From Virgibacillus siamensis (GTDB lineage: Bacteria > Bacillota > Bacilli > Bacillales > Amphibacillaceae), in NCBI RefSeq assembly GCF_900162695.1, contig NZ_FUIH01000007.1, positions 2,728,001 to 2,792,000 of the forward strand: a DNA stretch of 64,000 bases, in the 5' to 3' direction. The notes under the pieces were generated by a model. It was not told where the DNA came from and ran no database searches. It saw only the letters and a program-made list of their open reading frames with translations. Below are positions 1-7,854 of this stretch, piece after piece. Within the stretch, counting starts at the first letter, position 1. Every line of letters starts with the position of its first letter. Position numbers and translations under genes: made by a program.

Positions 1-1
1 C

Positions 2-955
2 GATTCATTATGGGGCATCGCACAGAAATACAACACAACCGTAGCACACTTGAAAGACTGGAACGATTTAAGCAGCAACTTAATTTTCCCGAACCAGGTC
101 ATCGAAACATCGAAATCATCTAACTCTACTACTAATTCTAATAATAATTCTACTAAACGTACATATAAAGTAAAAAGCGGTGACACGCTGAGCGGCATCG
201 CAGCAAAACATAATATTACAGTATCCCAGTTGAAGCGATGGAACAATATCGACTCATGGCTGATTTATCCCGGCGATGTATTTGTTGTGTCAAGGGACGG
301 GGCTTCTTCCGGCTCGAGCTCTAACAGTGGATCTGCATCGGCAGGATCAGATTCAGATGGCGCAACCGATGTTTACCGGGTCAAATCCGGCGATACACTA
401 TCTGAAATCGGCGTACGCTACGGCGTATCCGTCGCACAATTAAAGCGCTGGAACGGACTTTCATCAAGCCTTATTTATGTTGGACAGAAGCTGAATATTA
501 AGTCCTCTAACGCAGGTTCAGGATCTAATTCGGATTCCGGCTCGGATTCCAATTCCGGCTCTAGCTCCGGTTCATCAGCCGTTGATACGGACTACAACGT
601 TAATAAGCTGATCAGCACAGCTAAGAGCTTGAACGGCGTCGGCTATGCATGGGGCGGCCAGTCACCATCAGGATTCGACTGCAGCGGATTTATTTGGTAC
701 GTGTACAATAAAGCAGGCAAAGAGATGAGCCGCACATCCAGCAGCGGATACTTCAACCGCTCATTCTATGTGAACAACCCGAAAGTAGGAGACCTTGTAT
801 TTTTCGAGAATACATACAAATCCGGCATCTCCCACCTGGGAATATATCTCGGCGGCAACCGCTTCATCCACGCCGGATCTGACGGAGTTGAAATTTCCAG
901 TCTGAACAACCCATACTGGGAGCGACACTTTGATAGCTATAAGCGATTCTACTAA
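2..955 (+). CDS. LysM-NlpC/P60 cell-wall endopeptidase (5' end outside window)
   Basis: Secreted peptidoglycan hydrolase. The frame is open from base 2, so the gene starts upstream; the TTG at 50 lies inside a first LysM repeat (DSLWGIAQKYNTTVAHLKDWN) and is not the start. Two further LysM repeats follow (YKVKSGDTLSGIA near 160 and YRVKSGDTLSEIG near 373), joined by Ser/Gly/Asn/Asp-rich linkers. The C-terminal 115 residues are an NlpC/P60 domain with catalytic Cys in GFDCSGF, His in SHLGIYLG and the third polar residue in RFIHAG. LysM repeats bind glycan, and the P60 domain cuts D-Glu-(meso-DAP) stem peptides (family knowledge). A strong terminator follows directly. The signal peptide is expected in the missing part. 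Confidence 0.93.
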   Translation, partial: DSLWGIAQKYNTTVAHLKDWNDLSSNLIFPNQVIETSKSSNSTTNSNNNSTKRTYKVKSGDTLSGIAAKHNITVSQLKRWNNIDSWLIYPGDVFVVSRDGASSGSSSNSGSASAGSDSDGATDVYRVKSGDTLSEIGVRYGVSVAQLKRWNGLSSSLIYVGQKLNIKSSNAGSGSNSDSGSDSNSGSSSGSSAVDTDYNVNKLISTAKSLNGVGYAWGGQSPSGFDCSGFIWYVYNKAGKEMSRTSSSGYFNRSFYVNNPKVGDLVFFENTYKSGISHLGIYLGGNRFIHAGSDGVEISSLNNPYWERHFDSYKRFY

Positions 956-965
956 ATTCATAAGG

Positions 966-998
966 AAGCCATTCGGTATTGACCGAATGGCTTTTTTT
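966..998 (+). terminator. Rho-independent terminator of the P60 gene
   Basis: An 11-bp perfect stem (AAGCCATTCGG / CCGAATGGCTT) is followed by a run of T, 10 nt after the stop codon. A second small hairpin (1009-1030, ATTTTCGGC / GCCGAAAAT) follows. I see nothing else convincing up to 1158. Confidence 0.9.
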
Positions 999-1158
999 GA
1001 TAGGAAGAATTTTCGGCTTGGGCCGAAAATCAACCGAACTGAAGTGCAGTTTCGGTGTTGTCTTACAGTTTGTATTGATGGTTTCTATGCCCTTTCTAAC
1101 CAGTCGCCATTTTCATCTGATTTTACAATTTTAGCCAAATTTTTCACATCTTTCATTT

Positions 1159-1392
1159 TTATTCCACGATGATAAGTGTATCCGGATCTATATGAAGATC
1201 ATTAGGCCAAGCAACAGTTCCAGCATCGCTATCAACATAAACCTGTTCAAAAATGGTTGGCTCCTCCAACTTCATAAGTACCCCTTTCATCGAAGGTCGT
1301 ATATCTACAAAACGTTTTTCACCATTATCGAATTCACATAAGAGCCATCCAGACATATTAGGAATTGGTTTTGCCTTCATTATCTCACGCAT
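1159..1392 (-). CDS. DUF2442 domain protein
   Basis: A 77-residue protein matching the DUF2442 pattern: a FDNGE turn, FVDIRP, and the C-terminal run TVAWPNDLHIDPDTL. The family's function is not established; members often sit beside DUF4160 proteins in toxin-antitoxin-like pairs. Upstream on the same strand (1393-1525) is an open stretch of about 48 codons without a start, whose TGA overlaps this ATG (ATGCGTGA). It could be the decayed end of such a partner, but I cannot assign it. Downstream, a 23-codon frame follows the stop, too short to call. Confidence 0.7.
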   Translation of the reverse strand: MREIMKAKPIPNMSGWLLCEFDNGEKRFVDIRPSMKGVLMKLEEPTIFEQVYVDSDAGTVAWPNDLHIDPDTLIIVE

Positions 1393-1590
1393 TTGAATCC
1401 CCTTTCTTAGGCGGCGGAATTTGCTTTGGTGTTTTAAACTCCTTACAGTTTTTCCACGCCTTCATAATAGCATAATGATTTTTATTAAGCCAGACTGTTT
1501 CTTTAAGGGGTATACCTCTCCTGTCCTCTTATATGAAACTGAGATGGGATATTATTCTACCGATTAGATATTATTAATTCCTTTTTAATG

Positions 1591-1795
1591 CGTTCTCTCC
1601 CATTTGGGGGATGCTCTCTCCCTTTTAAGCGCGTCCTCTCCCATTTGGGCATTGCTCTCTCCCGTTTCGGCGCGTTGTCTCCCATTTGGGCACTGCTCTT
1701 TCCCTTTTAAGCGCGTCCTCTCCCATTTGAGCACTGCCCTCTCCCGTTTCGGCGCGTTGTCTCCCATTTGGGCACTGCTCTTTCCCTTTTAAGCA
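1591..1795. repeat. Intergenic phased repeat array A (TCTCCC core)
   Basis: Ten units with a TCTCCC (or TTTCCC) core followed by nTTT and about 10 variable bases. Core starts are 1596, 1617, 1637, 1658, 1678, 1699, 1719, 1740, 1760 and 1781, so spacing alternates strictly 21/20. A higher-order 82-nt duplication is visible (CCCGTTTCGG at 1661 and 1743). The array ends at the stop codon of the NERD gene. Open frames through it (WERTR-type repeats on one strand, SPIWALL-type on the other) look like by-products of the repeat. Bases 1526-1590 before it show nothing recognisable. Confidence 0.9.
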
Positions 1796-2746
1796 TTAGT
1801 TTTTTACTATCCATCTTCTATGCCTTGGGTCAAATTGCAATCCGCTATCTCTCATAAGCCTTGTTGCTGTATTTTTACCGTTTATTCCTAACCATCGCAT
1901 ACATTCGCTGTTAGTGATATAAGGCATGCATAATAAATATATTTTTAATGCCTCCAAATGGGCATTACTTGAGAAACCACCACATTTTCTGCATCTCCAT
2001 CCGCCATACACCCGCCCCATCCCCAGCATCTTACACTTAAGACACCTTACGCCAGGCGATAAATCATCCAACATGATCCCATATTCCCGCATGATATCCC
2101 GATCATACTCAATACAATCGCGCAGGATCTGCTTCCCTATATTCCAATGTTGTAATTTGTTCGCACCGGCATTTGACAACTCATCTTCTTTGGCAAGAAT
2201 CATGGACGGAATCCGGGCGGCGTGTGCTACTATTTTGGCGAGTTCCTGCTCATCGCCGACCACTTCCATAATGGTAGAGGGATCTGCAATGGCGACAAAA
2301 TAGTAGATGGGGATGTTGGGCATGTTATGTTGAAAGAAGTAGTTTTGCAAATGGAATTTTTGGTTTTCGACCTGTGTGATTGGATATTCGAAGCCGGATT
2401 CAATTTTTCCGTCACTGCGGGTTAACTGTTTGAGGTTCGTGTTAAAGATGATCTTATCCATGTAATGCTTAGCATCAACAATATAGGTAGCATAGTTGGC
2501 GGAAATGACTGTGTCCATTTGGGTTGTTTTCCCATTAACGCGAAGACATACATCCTGTAGAATGGTGTGTTTTGAGGCGAGATTGTCGAGGTAATAGTCC
2601 ACCTTTTTTTCACCGATATAGCCGCGTTGCCGCTGTGCCGCATCTTTTTTTATGTCCGCTAATCTTGGAAAGGCCGGTGAGAGCCTCGGAATAATCGCAT
2701 CCAGCTTCGCAAGTGGACGCGGCTTTTTTCGTTTCCTTAGTATCAT
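1796..2746 (-). CDS. NERD domain protein with C-terminal zinc ribbon
   Basis: A 316-residue protein starting at the ATG of MILRKRKKP, which has GAGGTGG five bases upstream; an upstream in-frame codon at 2806 lacks a site. Residues about 55-165 form a NERD (nuclease-related) domain with GEKKVDYYL, the TQMDTVI Asp, and the IVDAKHY Lys/Asp motif of the PD-(D/E)xK-like fold. Near residue 240 there is a zinc ribbon, CLKCK...CRKCG, followed by a C-terminal helical part. NERD proteins are proposed DNA-processing nucleases; no substrate is known here. It stands alone; the 3' end abuts repeat array A. Confidence 0.82.
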   Translation of the reverse strand: MILRKRKKPRPLAKLDAIIPRLSPAFPRLADIKKDAAQRQRGYIGEKKVDYYLDNLASKHTILQDVCLRVNGKTTQMDTVISANYATYIVDAKHYMDKIIFNTNLKQLTRSDGKIESGFEYPITQVENQKFHLQNYFFQHNMPNIPIYYFVAIADPSTIMEVVGDEQELAKIVAHAARIPSMILAKEDELSNAGANKLQHWNIGKQILRDCIEYDRDIMREYGIMLDDLSPGVRCLKCKMLGMGRVYGGWRCRKCGGFSSNAHLEALKIYLLCMPYITNSECMRWLGINGKNTATRLMRDSGLQFDPRHRRWIVKN

Positions 2747-2941
2747 AAACTCCACCTCGTTTTTCATTAAATTATAGTACACACCGCCCGAAAGTAAAAA
2801 AACCAAAACTGATTAAAATGCCGGCAAAATGGGATTTTACAGCCTTGAAACATCTGAAAATCCCCATTCCCCGTGCCAAAGCGAAAAGTGAGCAAATTTA
2901 TCGGCTCTAAAATGGAAAAGTAGAGATTTTTTGACCAAAAC

Positions 2942-2968
2942 AAAAACACCCAGCCGCAGCTGGATGTT
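2942..2968 (-). terminator. Terminator of the betaine-binding protein gene
   Basis: Read on the minus strand, AACATCCAGC-TGCG-GCTGGGTGTT is followed by TTTT, just after the stop at 2974. The 2747-2941 interval shows no gene. Confidence 0.8.
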
Positions 2969-2973
2969 CCATC

Positions 2974-3942
2974 TTACAACGAATCCTTCACTTTTTTAGC
3001 AACATCATCCGGTACCCATTTCGTCCAGATATCCGGATTTTTCTTTAGCCATTTTTTGGCTTCATCTTTAGCCTCAATTTCATTCTTTTTCATATCAGAA
3101 AGTACAGCATTGGTAATATCAGCGCTTGTTTGGTAGTTGCTCAAAAACTCAACAACTTTTGGTGCGGTGTCTTCCAAATCTTTATTAATGGCAACAAGCA
3201 CATCGTTTTGCGGGAATGTACCTTCCAAATATGTCATATCATACATGCCCAGCATCCAGGTTGGTCCCCACATATAACCGACCCACGGCTCCCCTTTTTC
3301 ATAATGCTGAACCATCGATTGTTTGAGGGATGCGCCTGATCCGGGCTGTATATACTTAAATTTATCTTTCAGACCGTATTTTTCCATTTGCTGCTGGGAA
3401 ATTTCTTCGGCCTTCCAGCCAAGCGGTGAGCCATAAAGTTTTCCATCAAATACATCTGCATATTCCAGCAGGTCTTTTGTTGTTTTAAGATCAGGCGCCA
3501 TCGGTTTAATTCCGCGCTCCGGATCTCCTTCAATGACATAAGTCGGAACGTAAAAGCCTTGAATATTATCATCAAAGTTAACCGATACTTTCTTCACTGT
3601 GCCTGAGTCGACAGCTTTTTCCCAGGCATCTTTAATGTTTTGTTTCCATATTTCCATATATACGTTAATGTCACCTTCTTGTAAGCCCAAAAGCGTTACA
3701 GTGGTTGAACCGGAAGTAACATCCGTCTGGTAGCCATATCCTTCCTCAATAATCGTGCGTGCCACCCAATTGTGGAATCGCAGGCTTTCCCATCCCGCAT
3801 CAGCAAAGACGATTGTTTGTTTTTCACCATTATCTTCCACACTATTTTTATCTTTGGATTCTTCATCACCTGAACATGCTGCCAGTAACAACATTGGAAT
3901 GATCAACATCAAGATAGCAAAACTTTTGTAAACGTTTTTCAT
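2974..3942 (-). CDS. Glycine betaine/proline-type ABC transporter substrate-binding lipoprotein
   Basis: A 322-residue OpuAC-family periplasmic-binding-fold protein. The signal peptide ends in a lipobox, LLLAAC, with Cys23. The mature part has the family start TIVFADAGWES, then GYGYQTDVTSGSTTV, the MEIWKQN motif, GSPLGWKAEE and a late YMWGPTWML aromatic segment. Family members deliver glycine betaine, proline betaine or choline to a membrane permease for osmoprotection. No permease or ATPase lies next to it, so it is an orphan binding protein or belongs to a remote operon. The ATG at 3942 follows a GGGAG site. The 258-nt region upstream, shared with the divergent CoA-transferase gene, is AT-rich with promoter-like TATAAT/TATAGT boxes. 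Confidence 0.88.
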   Translation of the reverse strand: MKNVYKSFAILMLIIPMLLLAACSGDEESKDKNSVEDNGEKQTIVFADAGWESLRFHNWVARTIIEEGYGYQTDVTSGSTTVTLLGLQEGDINVYMEIWKQNIKDAWEKAVDSGTVKKVSVNFDDNIQGFYVPTYVIEGDPERGIKPMAPDLKTTKDLLEYADVFDGKLYGSPLGWKAEEISQQQMEKYGLKDKFKYIQPGSGASLKQSMVQHYEKGEPWVGYMWGPTWMLGMYDMTYLEGTFPQNDVLVAINKDLEDTAPKVVEFLSNYQTSADITNAVLSDMKKNEIEAKDEAKKWLKKNPDIWTKWVPDDVAKKVKDSL

Positions 3943-4200
3943 GTTGGTAACAACACTCCCTAAATTTTAGTATAATACTTGCTCTATGAATCTCGCACTC
4001 CCAAACTGCGGAACTGGACGTTTGTTAATACGTTTTATACTATACCATAAGTCGCACACAATATAAACACTATAAAAAATTGTAATTATATAGGTTTTTT
4101 ATACAGTTTAAATTTTATAAAATGCATAATGAACTACCACTACATCCGAAACAGAAATATAGTACACTATATCTATAACCAAACGCAGGAGGATACACCA

Positions 4201-5481
4201 TTGAATAACATACAGCTTTATCAGCAAAAACGTACTACTCCGGAAGAGGCAGTTACCCACATAAAACCAGGAGAGGACATCATCACCCCGCTCATAGCAG
4301 GAGAACCCTACACATTAATGAAGCAATTAGAAACGTATGATGGATTAAATGGTAACCGGCTGTTTCAAATGCTTTCGGCAAATGAGGTTATCAATGTTGC
4401 ACCGGACAAGCTGAAAATCATCAGTATGTTCATGGGTACGACGGAGCGTAAAGCATTTAAGGAAAGGAAAATTGATCTGCTGCCAAATCACTTTTCCGAT
4501 ATCCCGCGGCTGATGATACAGCAACCCACCGATAAAGTGATCATGGCGGTTGTATCCCCAATGGATGAAAATGGCTATTTTTCACTTGGAACGAATTGTG
4601 ACCATACTTCCGGGATACTTCCATTTGCCAAAACCGTTCTTCTTGAGGTAAATGAAAATATGCCGCGCACATTTGGCGAGAATCAAATTCATATTTCAGA
4701 TGTAACAGCATTGATTGGAAGTGATGCACCGATTCCGCAGGCGCCGCCAGCACGACTGTCTGATAAAGATAAAGTGATTGGTGAGTATGTGGCGGAATTG
4801 ATTAAAGATGATGATGTACTCCAAATTGGATTCGGGTCGATACCAAATGCAATCATCGATAACTTGAAAAACCACCAGAATTTAAGCATTCATACGGAAA
4901 TGATTCCGGAAAAAATTATTGAATTGTTCCGGAACGGGTCGGTGACAAATGCGAACAACCCGTTTCACAAAGGAAAAATGACGGCAACTTTCGCATACGG
5001 GACACAAAAATTGTATGATTTTCTCCATGAAAATGAAGATGTGTATATGCTGCCGGTCAATAAGACGAATAATGCAGCCAATCTTGCCGGGTTGAAAAAT
5101 CTGGTGACAATCAATGCAGCTGTAGAGGTTGATTTCCTTGGACAAGCGAATTCGGAAAAAGTCGGTGGTACGTACTGGTCGTCAACCGGCGGACAGTCTG
5201 ACTTCCAGCTTGCCTCGCATTTATCAGAAGGAGGACGTGGTGTACTCTGCCTGCATTCGACGGCTAAAGGCGACTCCATTTCCAAAATTAGACCAACATT
5301 GGATCCCGGCACACCGATTTCGACATCAAAGAATGATATTGATTATGTGGTCACGGAACACGGTATTGCCCGTTTGCGCGGGCAAACAATTCGGGAAAGG
5401 ACAAGTGAATTAATCCGGATTGCGCATCCGAATTTTCGTGATGAGTTGAAATATGAGGCAAAACAAATGGGGTATTTGTAG
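4201..5481 (+). CDS. Acetyl-CoA hydrolase/transferase family (4-hydroxybutyrate CoA-transferase-like)
   Basis: A 426-residue CoA-transferase of the Cat2/AbfT type, moving CoA between acetyl-CoA and a carboxylate, or hydrolysing acetyl-CoA. TTG at 4201 is the start because AGGAGG lies 8 nt upstream; the frame stays open to 4129 without a site. Visible motifs are VSPMDENGYFSLG, the nucleotide-loop-like GFGSIPNAI, the likely catalytic Glu in LSIHTEMI, the acyl-binding block DFLGQANSE..GTYWSSTGGQSDF, and the C-terminal EHGIARLRGQT. It is transcribed alone, between a divergent binding-protein gene and a convergent Cof phosphatase. The physiological acyl partner cannot be told from sequence. Confidence 0.88.
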   Translation: MNNIQLYQQKRTTPEEAVTHIKPGEDIITPLIAGEPYTLMKQLETYDGLNGNRLFQMLSANEVINVAPDKLKIISMFMGTTERKAFKERKIDLLPNHFSDIPRLMIQQPTDKVIMAVVSPMDENGYFSLGTNCDHTSGILPFAKTVLLEVNENMPRTFGENQIHISDVTALIGSDAPIPQAPPARLSDKDKVIGEYVAELIKDDDVLQIGFGSIPNAIIDNLKNHQNLSIHTEMIPEKIIELFRNGSVTNANNPFHKGKMTATFAYGTQKLYDFLHENEDVYMLPVNKTNNAANLAGLKNLVTINAAVEVDFLGQANSEKVGGTYWSSTGGQSDFQLASHLSEGGRGVLCLHSTAKGDSISKIRPTLDPGTPISTSKNDIDYVVTEHGIARLRGQTIRERTSELIRIAHPNFRDELKYEAKQMGYL

Positions 5482-5500
5482 AAAAGCTTTATCTTCCAAA

Positions 5501-5556
5501 AACACAAACTGACAAATTATTGCCCGGGAAATAATTTGTCAGTATTTGTGTTATTT
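5501..5556. terminator. Bidirectional terminator between convergent genes
   Basis: A long stem, AACACAAACTGACAAATTATT paired with its near complement around a GCCCGGG loop, with AT tails on both sides. It separates the CoA-transferase from the convergent phosphatase. Confidence 0.85.
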
Positions 5557-5577
5557 ATTCTATTATGAATGACAGTA

Positions 5578-6357
5578 CTATTTAAGCAATCCAACCAGTT
5601 TCAGACCATGCTCAACGCCATCTTCATCCACACTTTTCGTGACAGATTTTGCCGCTTCCTTAACTATTTCCTCGGCATTTCCCATCGCAACACTGTTCTG
5701 AACCGCGCGCAGCATTTCGATATCGTTTAATCCATCACCGAATGCATAGACATTCTCGGGTGCTATCCCCATTTTTTCAATTGCTTTTTCGATACCTTTG
5801 GCTTTTGATCCGCCATGCGGCAAAACATCAACGGATACTGGATGCCAGCGAATGAAATCGAATTGATCGAAACGTTCTTCATACACCTGCTCTTCCCCAT
5901 CTGTGCAGAAGACCAATGCCTGATAAATATCGCGCCCGATATAATAATCCGGGTCATATTTCAATTCCTGAGGGATTTTCAACTCGCCGATTGCATGTTT
6001 TACAGAGGCATCATTTTCCTTGTTTGACGTCCAATCCTTATGGTCAATGTAAACAATTGGATGTTCATGCTCAAGTGCAGATGCCGTCAGTTCTTTCAAT
6101 GCCTCTGTATTTAGTGGGTTCCTGTAAATCACTTCACCCTTGCTTACTACATATTGTCCGTTAAGCGAAACATATGTATCAATATCCAGTTCCTCCAGCA
6201 AATGATCAAATGCAAATGGAGTACGCCCCGTCGCAATCGCAACGATATGCCCGTCATTCTGAAGCGCCCGGATTGCCCGTTTAGCTGATTGCGGAACTTC
6301 TTTTTCCGCATTCAATAGTGTATTATCAAGATCAAAAAATATCATACTTTGTGTCAT
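5578..6357 (-). CDS. Cof-type HAD-IIB sugar-phosphate phosphatase
   Basis: A 259-residue cytosolic haloacid-dehalogenase phosphatase. HAD motif I is FFDLDNTLL (nucleophile Asp10), motif II is AIATGR, the Lys is in GGSKAKGIEK, and motif IV is AFGDGLNDIEML. The large cap between motifs II and III is of the Cof (IIB) type. Such enzymes dephosphorylate sugar phosphates, FMN or other small phosphoesters; substrate specificity is not readable. The ATG follows AAGGAAGC. Length is normal for the family. No operon partner. Confidence 0.9.
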   Translation of the reverse strand: MTQSMIFFDLDNTLLNAEKEVPQSAKRAIRALQNDGHIVAIATGRTPFAFDHLLEELDIDTYVSLNGQYVVSKGEVIYRNPLNTEALKELTASALEHEHPIVYIDHKDWTSNKENDASVKHAIGELKIPQELKYDPDYYIGRDIYQALVFCTDGEEQVYEERFDQFDFIRWHPVSVDVLPHGGSKAKGIEKAIEKMGIAPENVYAFGDGLNDIEMLRAVQNSVAMGNAEEIVKEAAKSVTKSVDEDGVEHGLKLVGLLK

Positions 6358-6417
6358 GGAAGCTTCCTTTCTATTTCTATTCTAAAGGTATTATAAGCCC
6401 TTTTTCACAAAAAGAAT

Positions 6418-6446
6418 AGCCATCCATTTCAGATGGCATTTTTATC
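6418..6446 (-). terminator. Terminator downstream of the racemase gene
   Basis: GCCATCT/GGATGGC hairpin with T-rich sequence on both sides (TATTCTTTTTG on minus, ATTTTTAT on plus). It lies between the end of the racemase gene (6532) and the Cof gene start, and probably ends the former. Confidence 0.65.
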
Positions 6447-6531
6447 TATTCTCCTTACATGACTTCCATTAATCAAACGATTGATCAACAACCCTTGAAA
6501 CTGCTTCACAAGCCGGAACTGCCACAAAAAT

Positions 6532-7533
6532 TCAAATTAAAAACCCTTCCGGCAGAAAATCCCTCTCATCCACTACAAATTGGTGAAAACCGGTAATACT
6601 TGCCGTACCGGAAACTTCTGGTATAACAGCATCGAATGACGTTACTTTTGCATCGGCAATCACTGCACTTTGAAATACACCGCCGGTAATACTTTCATGA
6701 AAAAATGATTCGCTTTTCTCCAATTCACCATTTGCATATAATGCTGCTACTCTGGCACTTGTACCTGTTCCACAAGGGGAACGGTCAATTTGATGATCAG
6801 CAAATATGGTTACGTTTTTCAAATCAGCATTGCTATTGGAAGGATTACCTGAAAAGATAACGCCGTAAATTCCTTTTAGATCATCCTGCAGCGGGTGTTG
6901 AATATTAATAGTTGCTTCGATCGCATATTTTATTTTCATACCAAGTGACTGCAATTTTGGCAAGGATTCATGATCCAGCTGTACATGTAATTCATTACTA
7001 TCAATAATTGCGTAAAAAGCCCCGCCGAATGCAATATCAGCCGTAATTTCCTGATTATCAATTTTTACAGGGTAATCTTTTTCATATAGAAATGAGGCCA
7101 CATTTTCAAATGAAACATGAATTACCTGCTTTCCCTCACAATGTGCATAAGCAACGACCTGACCTGCGGGGCTGTCGATAATAAATTTACGATGACCATC
7201 TTCTACCATATATTCACCGGTTTCAATTACCATTGTAACGACGGCAATAATACCATGACCGCACATGGTACTCCATCCCTCATTATGCATGAATAACACA
7301 CCAAAATCCGCTTCCTCCGTTGCTGGCGACGTAATAATGCATCCATACATGCCATGATGCCCTCTTGGTTCATTCATTAATGTTTTTCGGAGCCCATCCA
7401 GATGCTCCATGCAATATGCTCTCCGATCCGGTTGTGTCCTGCCTTTGATTGGCGGAACACCACTTTTTATAATTCTTAATGGCTCCCCCGCTACATGCAA
7501 ATCTACCGTCGAAATAATTCGATTAGCGTCCAA
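6532..7533 (-). CDS. Proline racemase family enzyme (hydroxyproline epimerase or 3-hydroxyproline dehydratase type)
   Basis: A 333-residue cofactor-independent isomerase-fold protein. TTG at 7533 is chosen because GAAGGAGGG lies 7 nt upstream and the protein then aligns from DANRIISTVDLHVAGEP; the frame runs on to 7602 without a site. Catalytic Cys91 (STMCGHGIIA) and Cys254 (DRSPCGTGTSA) are both present. In the family, a Cys/Cys pair goes with racemase/epimerase activity, whereas known trans-3-hydroxyproline dehydratases replace the second Cys by Thr. The GHGIIAVVT context nevertheless resembles the dehydratase-like branch, so substrate is uncertain. It is separated from the other hydroxyproline genes by a small divergent gene and may handle a second hydroxyproline isomer. 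Confidence 0.85.
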   Translation of the reverse strand: MDANRIISTVDLHVAGEPLRIIKSGVPPIKGRTQPDRRAYCMEHLDGLRKTLMNEPRGHHGMYGCIITSPATEEADFGVLFMHNEGWSTMCGHGIIAVVTMVIETGEYMVEDGHRKFIIDSPAGQVVAYAHCEGKQVIHVSFENVASFLYEKDYPVKIDNQEITADIAFGGAFYAIIDSNELHVQLDHESLPKLQSLGMKIKYAIEATINIQHPLQDDLKGIYGVIFSGNPSNSNADLKNVTIFADHQIDRSPCGTGTSARVAALYANGELEKSESFFHESITGGVFQSAVIADAKVTSFDAVIPEVSGTASITGFHQFVVDERDFLPEGFLI

Positions 7534-7587
7534 TTTATTTCCCTCCTTCGAATAGCTTGCATTCTGTAAAAATATCATTTTATCTCT

Positions 7588-7601
7588 CGAAAGCGGTATC
7601 A
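7588..7601. promoter_or_regulatory. Candidate CcpA cre site
   Basis: CGAAAGCGGTATCA matches the cre consensus TGWAANCGNTNWCA at 13 of 14 positions. It lies in the divergent promoter region of the racemase and the 54-residue protein, overlapping the start of a TATAAT box at 7602-7607. Confidence 0.5.
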
Positions 7602-7646
7602 TATAATATAAATAATTCTATTTTTAACACGGGAGGCATTTCCACC

Positions 7647-7811
7647 TTGTATACCATTGGAGAAAAAGTAGTTCACCGAGTCTTTAAAATGAATGGCCAT
7701 GTTGCAAATGTCGATCATGAAACCGTTTCGATTCTATTTAACAATGGGTATTTCCGTGTGTTTCGCCTTGAATCATCTTTCATGTATTTAGAGCGAATCC
7801 CTGTGCGATAA
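7647..7811 (+). CDS. Small conserved-looking protein, 54 residues
   Basis: TTG at 7647 follows GGGAGG by about 10 nt; the longer frame from 7557 has no site and crosses the promoter region. The protein begins MYTIGEKVVHRVFKMNGHVANVD and ends LESSFMYLERIPVR. It is rich in hydrophobic and aromatic beta-type residues, without a signal peptide, membrane helix or known motif. TATAAT at 7602-7607 would serve it. It stands divergent to the racemase gene and convergent to the dehydrogenase operon. I do not recognise the family; the coding call rests on the ribosome site and biased composition. Confidence 0.5.
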   Translation: MYTIGEKVVHRVFKMNGHVANVDHETVSILFNNGYFRVFRLESSFMYLERIPVR

Positions 7812-7854
7812 GAATCGATCAACCCTTGCCATATAGATTCACCCTAAAACTTTA

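Noticed and set aside
930..1172. 80-codon frame after the P60 gene
   Set aside because: It starts inside the upstream gene and runs through its terminator, with no ribosome site.
1393..1525. Open stretch of about 48 codons ending over the DUF2442 start
   Set aside because: No start codon near the beginning and no recognisable family; possibly a decayed partner gene but not supportable.
1585..1795. Open frames with WERTR- or SPIWALL-type repeats
   Set aside because: They come from the repeat array itself, lack convincing ribosome sites, and exist in both strands.
4541..5312. Several minus-strand frames inside the CoA-transferase gene
   Set aside because: Shadows of a well-supported gene; no motifs or start signals.
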